6,360 nt of DNA, from positions 1-6,360 of the forward strand of contig VBJE01000084.1 in NCBI GenBank assembly GCA_005879675.1, given 5' to 3'. The position numbers and the translations under genes are program-made. Under the pieces are notes generated by a model. That model saw only the letters and a program-made list of their open reading frames with translations, did not search any database and was not told the DNA's origin. Shown here piece after piece: positions 5,754-6,360 of this stretch. This stretch comes from Chloroflexota bacterium (GTDB lineage: Bacteria > Chloroflexota > Dormibacteria > Dormibacterales > Dormibacteraceae). How positions within the stretch are numbered: the stretch's first letter is position 1; every line of letters begins with the position of its first letter.

Positions 5754-6360
5754 AGCACACCCGCCTTCTGGAGGACGTCGACGACGGCGGGCGCGGCCGC
5801 GGGGCCCGTCCCCAGCGACTCCGCCCGGCGTCCCTGTTCCGCGGGCACCGCGAGGCTGACGAGCTCGAGCCTCGGCGCAGGCCGGCCGGGTGTGCTGACG
5901 GCGACCGGCTTGCTCCGCGCCCGCATCCGGCCCGGGACAGAGGGGTAGCGCGGGAGGTTAAGGCCTTCCTTGACGGTGAGCACCGCCGGCAGCGGCACCA
6001 CGTAGACGTCGCGGCCGCCCTCGACCTCCTGCTCGCAGCGCACCGATGCGCTCTCGAGCGAGACCTTCTTCAGGCCGGTGACGCAGGGCCGGCCGAGCGC
6101 GTGAGCGACGCGGATCCCGACCTGGAACCCGCCCGAGTCCGCGGACTCGTTGCCGAAGAAGACGATGTCGAACGGTCCGTTGGCGACCTCGTCGGCCCTG
6201 ATCGCCTCGAGCAATGCGGCAGCTGTGCCCTCGGCGTCGAATTCGGAGCCGTCCGTCTGCAGGTGGATGGCGCGATCGATGCCCAGCGCCATCGCGTCGC
6301 GCAGCTGCTCCACCGCCTCTGGCGGCCCGAGGGTGAGCACGACGGAATCGCCCTTGTTCG
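5750..6360 (-). CDS. etfB: Electron transfer flavoprotein subunit beta, 5' end outside window
   Basis: The frame is open through the right edge: codons before the GTG at 6340 read NKGDSV, continuing the typical ETF-beta strand, so that GTG is internal. About 202 residues are visible, and with a usual length of 250-265 some 50 N-terminal residues are missing. EtfB binds AMP (or a second FAD in bifurcating forms) and docks with partner dehydrogenases. Numbering from the internal GTG, residues 58-90 contain the DIVFFGNESAD nucleotide-site segment and QVGIRVAHALGRP. The ETF-beta signature runs from LPAVLTVKEGLNLPRYPS (117-134) to the basic RMRARSKP stretch (138-145). The stop TGA (5752-5750) overlaps the etfA start. 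It is the first visible gene of a coupled etfB-etfA-quinone oxidoreductase operon; any promoter lies beyond the window. The site reads NESADSGG, unlike the KQAIDDD of classic mammalian-type ETF-beta, pointing to a different subgroup. Confidence 0.95.
   Translation of the reverse strand, partial: NKGDSVVLTLGPPEAVEQLRDAMALGIDRAIHLQTDGSEFDAEGTAAALLEAIRADEVANGPFDIVFFGNESADSGGFQVGIRVAHALGRPCVTGLKKVSLESASVRCEQEVEGGRDVYVVPLPAVLTVKEGLNLPRYPSVPGRMRARSKPVAVSTPGRPAPRLELVSLAVPAEQGRRAESLGTGPAAAPAVVDVLQKAGVL
5764..5769 (-). promoter_or_regulatory. Ribosome binding site for etfA
   Basis: AGAAGG on the minus strand, 10 bases before the GTG at 5753, lies inside the 3' end of etfB. It supports the GTG start and coupled translation with etfB. 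Confidence 0.5.

Noticed and set aside
4779..5948. 389-codon plus-strand frame opposite etfA and etfB
   Set aside because: Arg/His-rich shadow of two clearly recognised genes.

Overview
The window is GC-rich, gene-dense bacterial DNA. Codons mostly end in G or C, and starts include GTG and TTG. It reads like core or accessory metabolism of a high-GC bacterium, perhaps an actinobacterium or a Chloroflexota/Dormibacteraeota-like soil lineage, but the sequence alone does not settle the phylum. I see no tRNA, rRNA, CRISPR array, insertion sequence or phage gene.

Left half, plus strand (1-2920): a one-carbon segment. It starts inside a methylenetetrahydrofolate reductase (MetF)-family gene that is cut by the window edge. 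A strong ribosome binding site overlapping that gene's stop codon leads into a complete formate--tetrahydrofolate ligase (fhs). After 9 bases comes a 144-residue protein that I do not recognise.

Right half, minus strand (6360-2956): a tightly coupled electron-transfer operon read right to left. It comprises etfB (cut at its 5' end by the window edge), etfA, and a membrane-bound iron-sulfur protein of the ETF:quinone oxidoreductase type (EMO / mycobacterial EtfD / FadF relatives). Both junctions are 4-base stop/start overlaps (GTGA and TTGA). The two gene groups converge on a 35-base gap at 2921-2955 with no clear terminator.

Working together (inference): MetF-family and Fhs proteins are the two ends of the tetrahydrofolate route between methyl-THF and formate, with ATP made if it runs oxidatively. 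EtfAB collects electrons from flavin dehydrogenases (acyl-CoA, or methylamine types such as dimethylglycine or sarcosine dehydrogenase), and the membrane protein passes them to the quinone pool. A methyl-group oxidation (demethylation) locus is one reading; fatty-acid oxidation next to unrelated C1 genes is the other. Deciding needs the flanking genes. I found no clearly new system. The points most worth a second look are the divergent MetF active-site region, the eukaryote-like Fhs signature, the unknown 144-residue protein, and the TTG-started quinone oxidoreductase.
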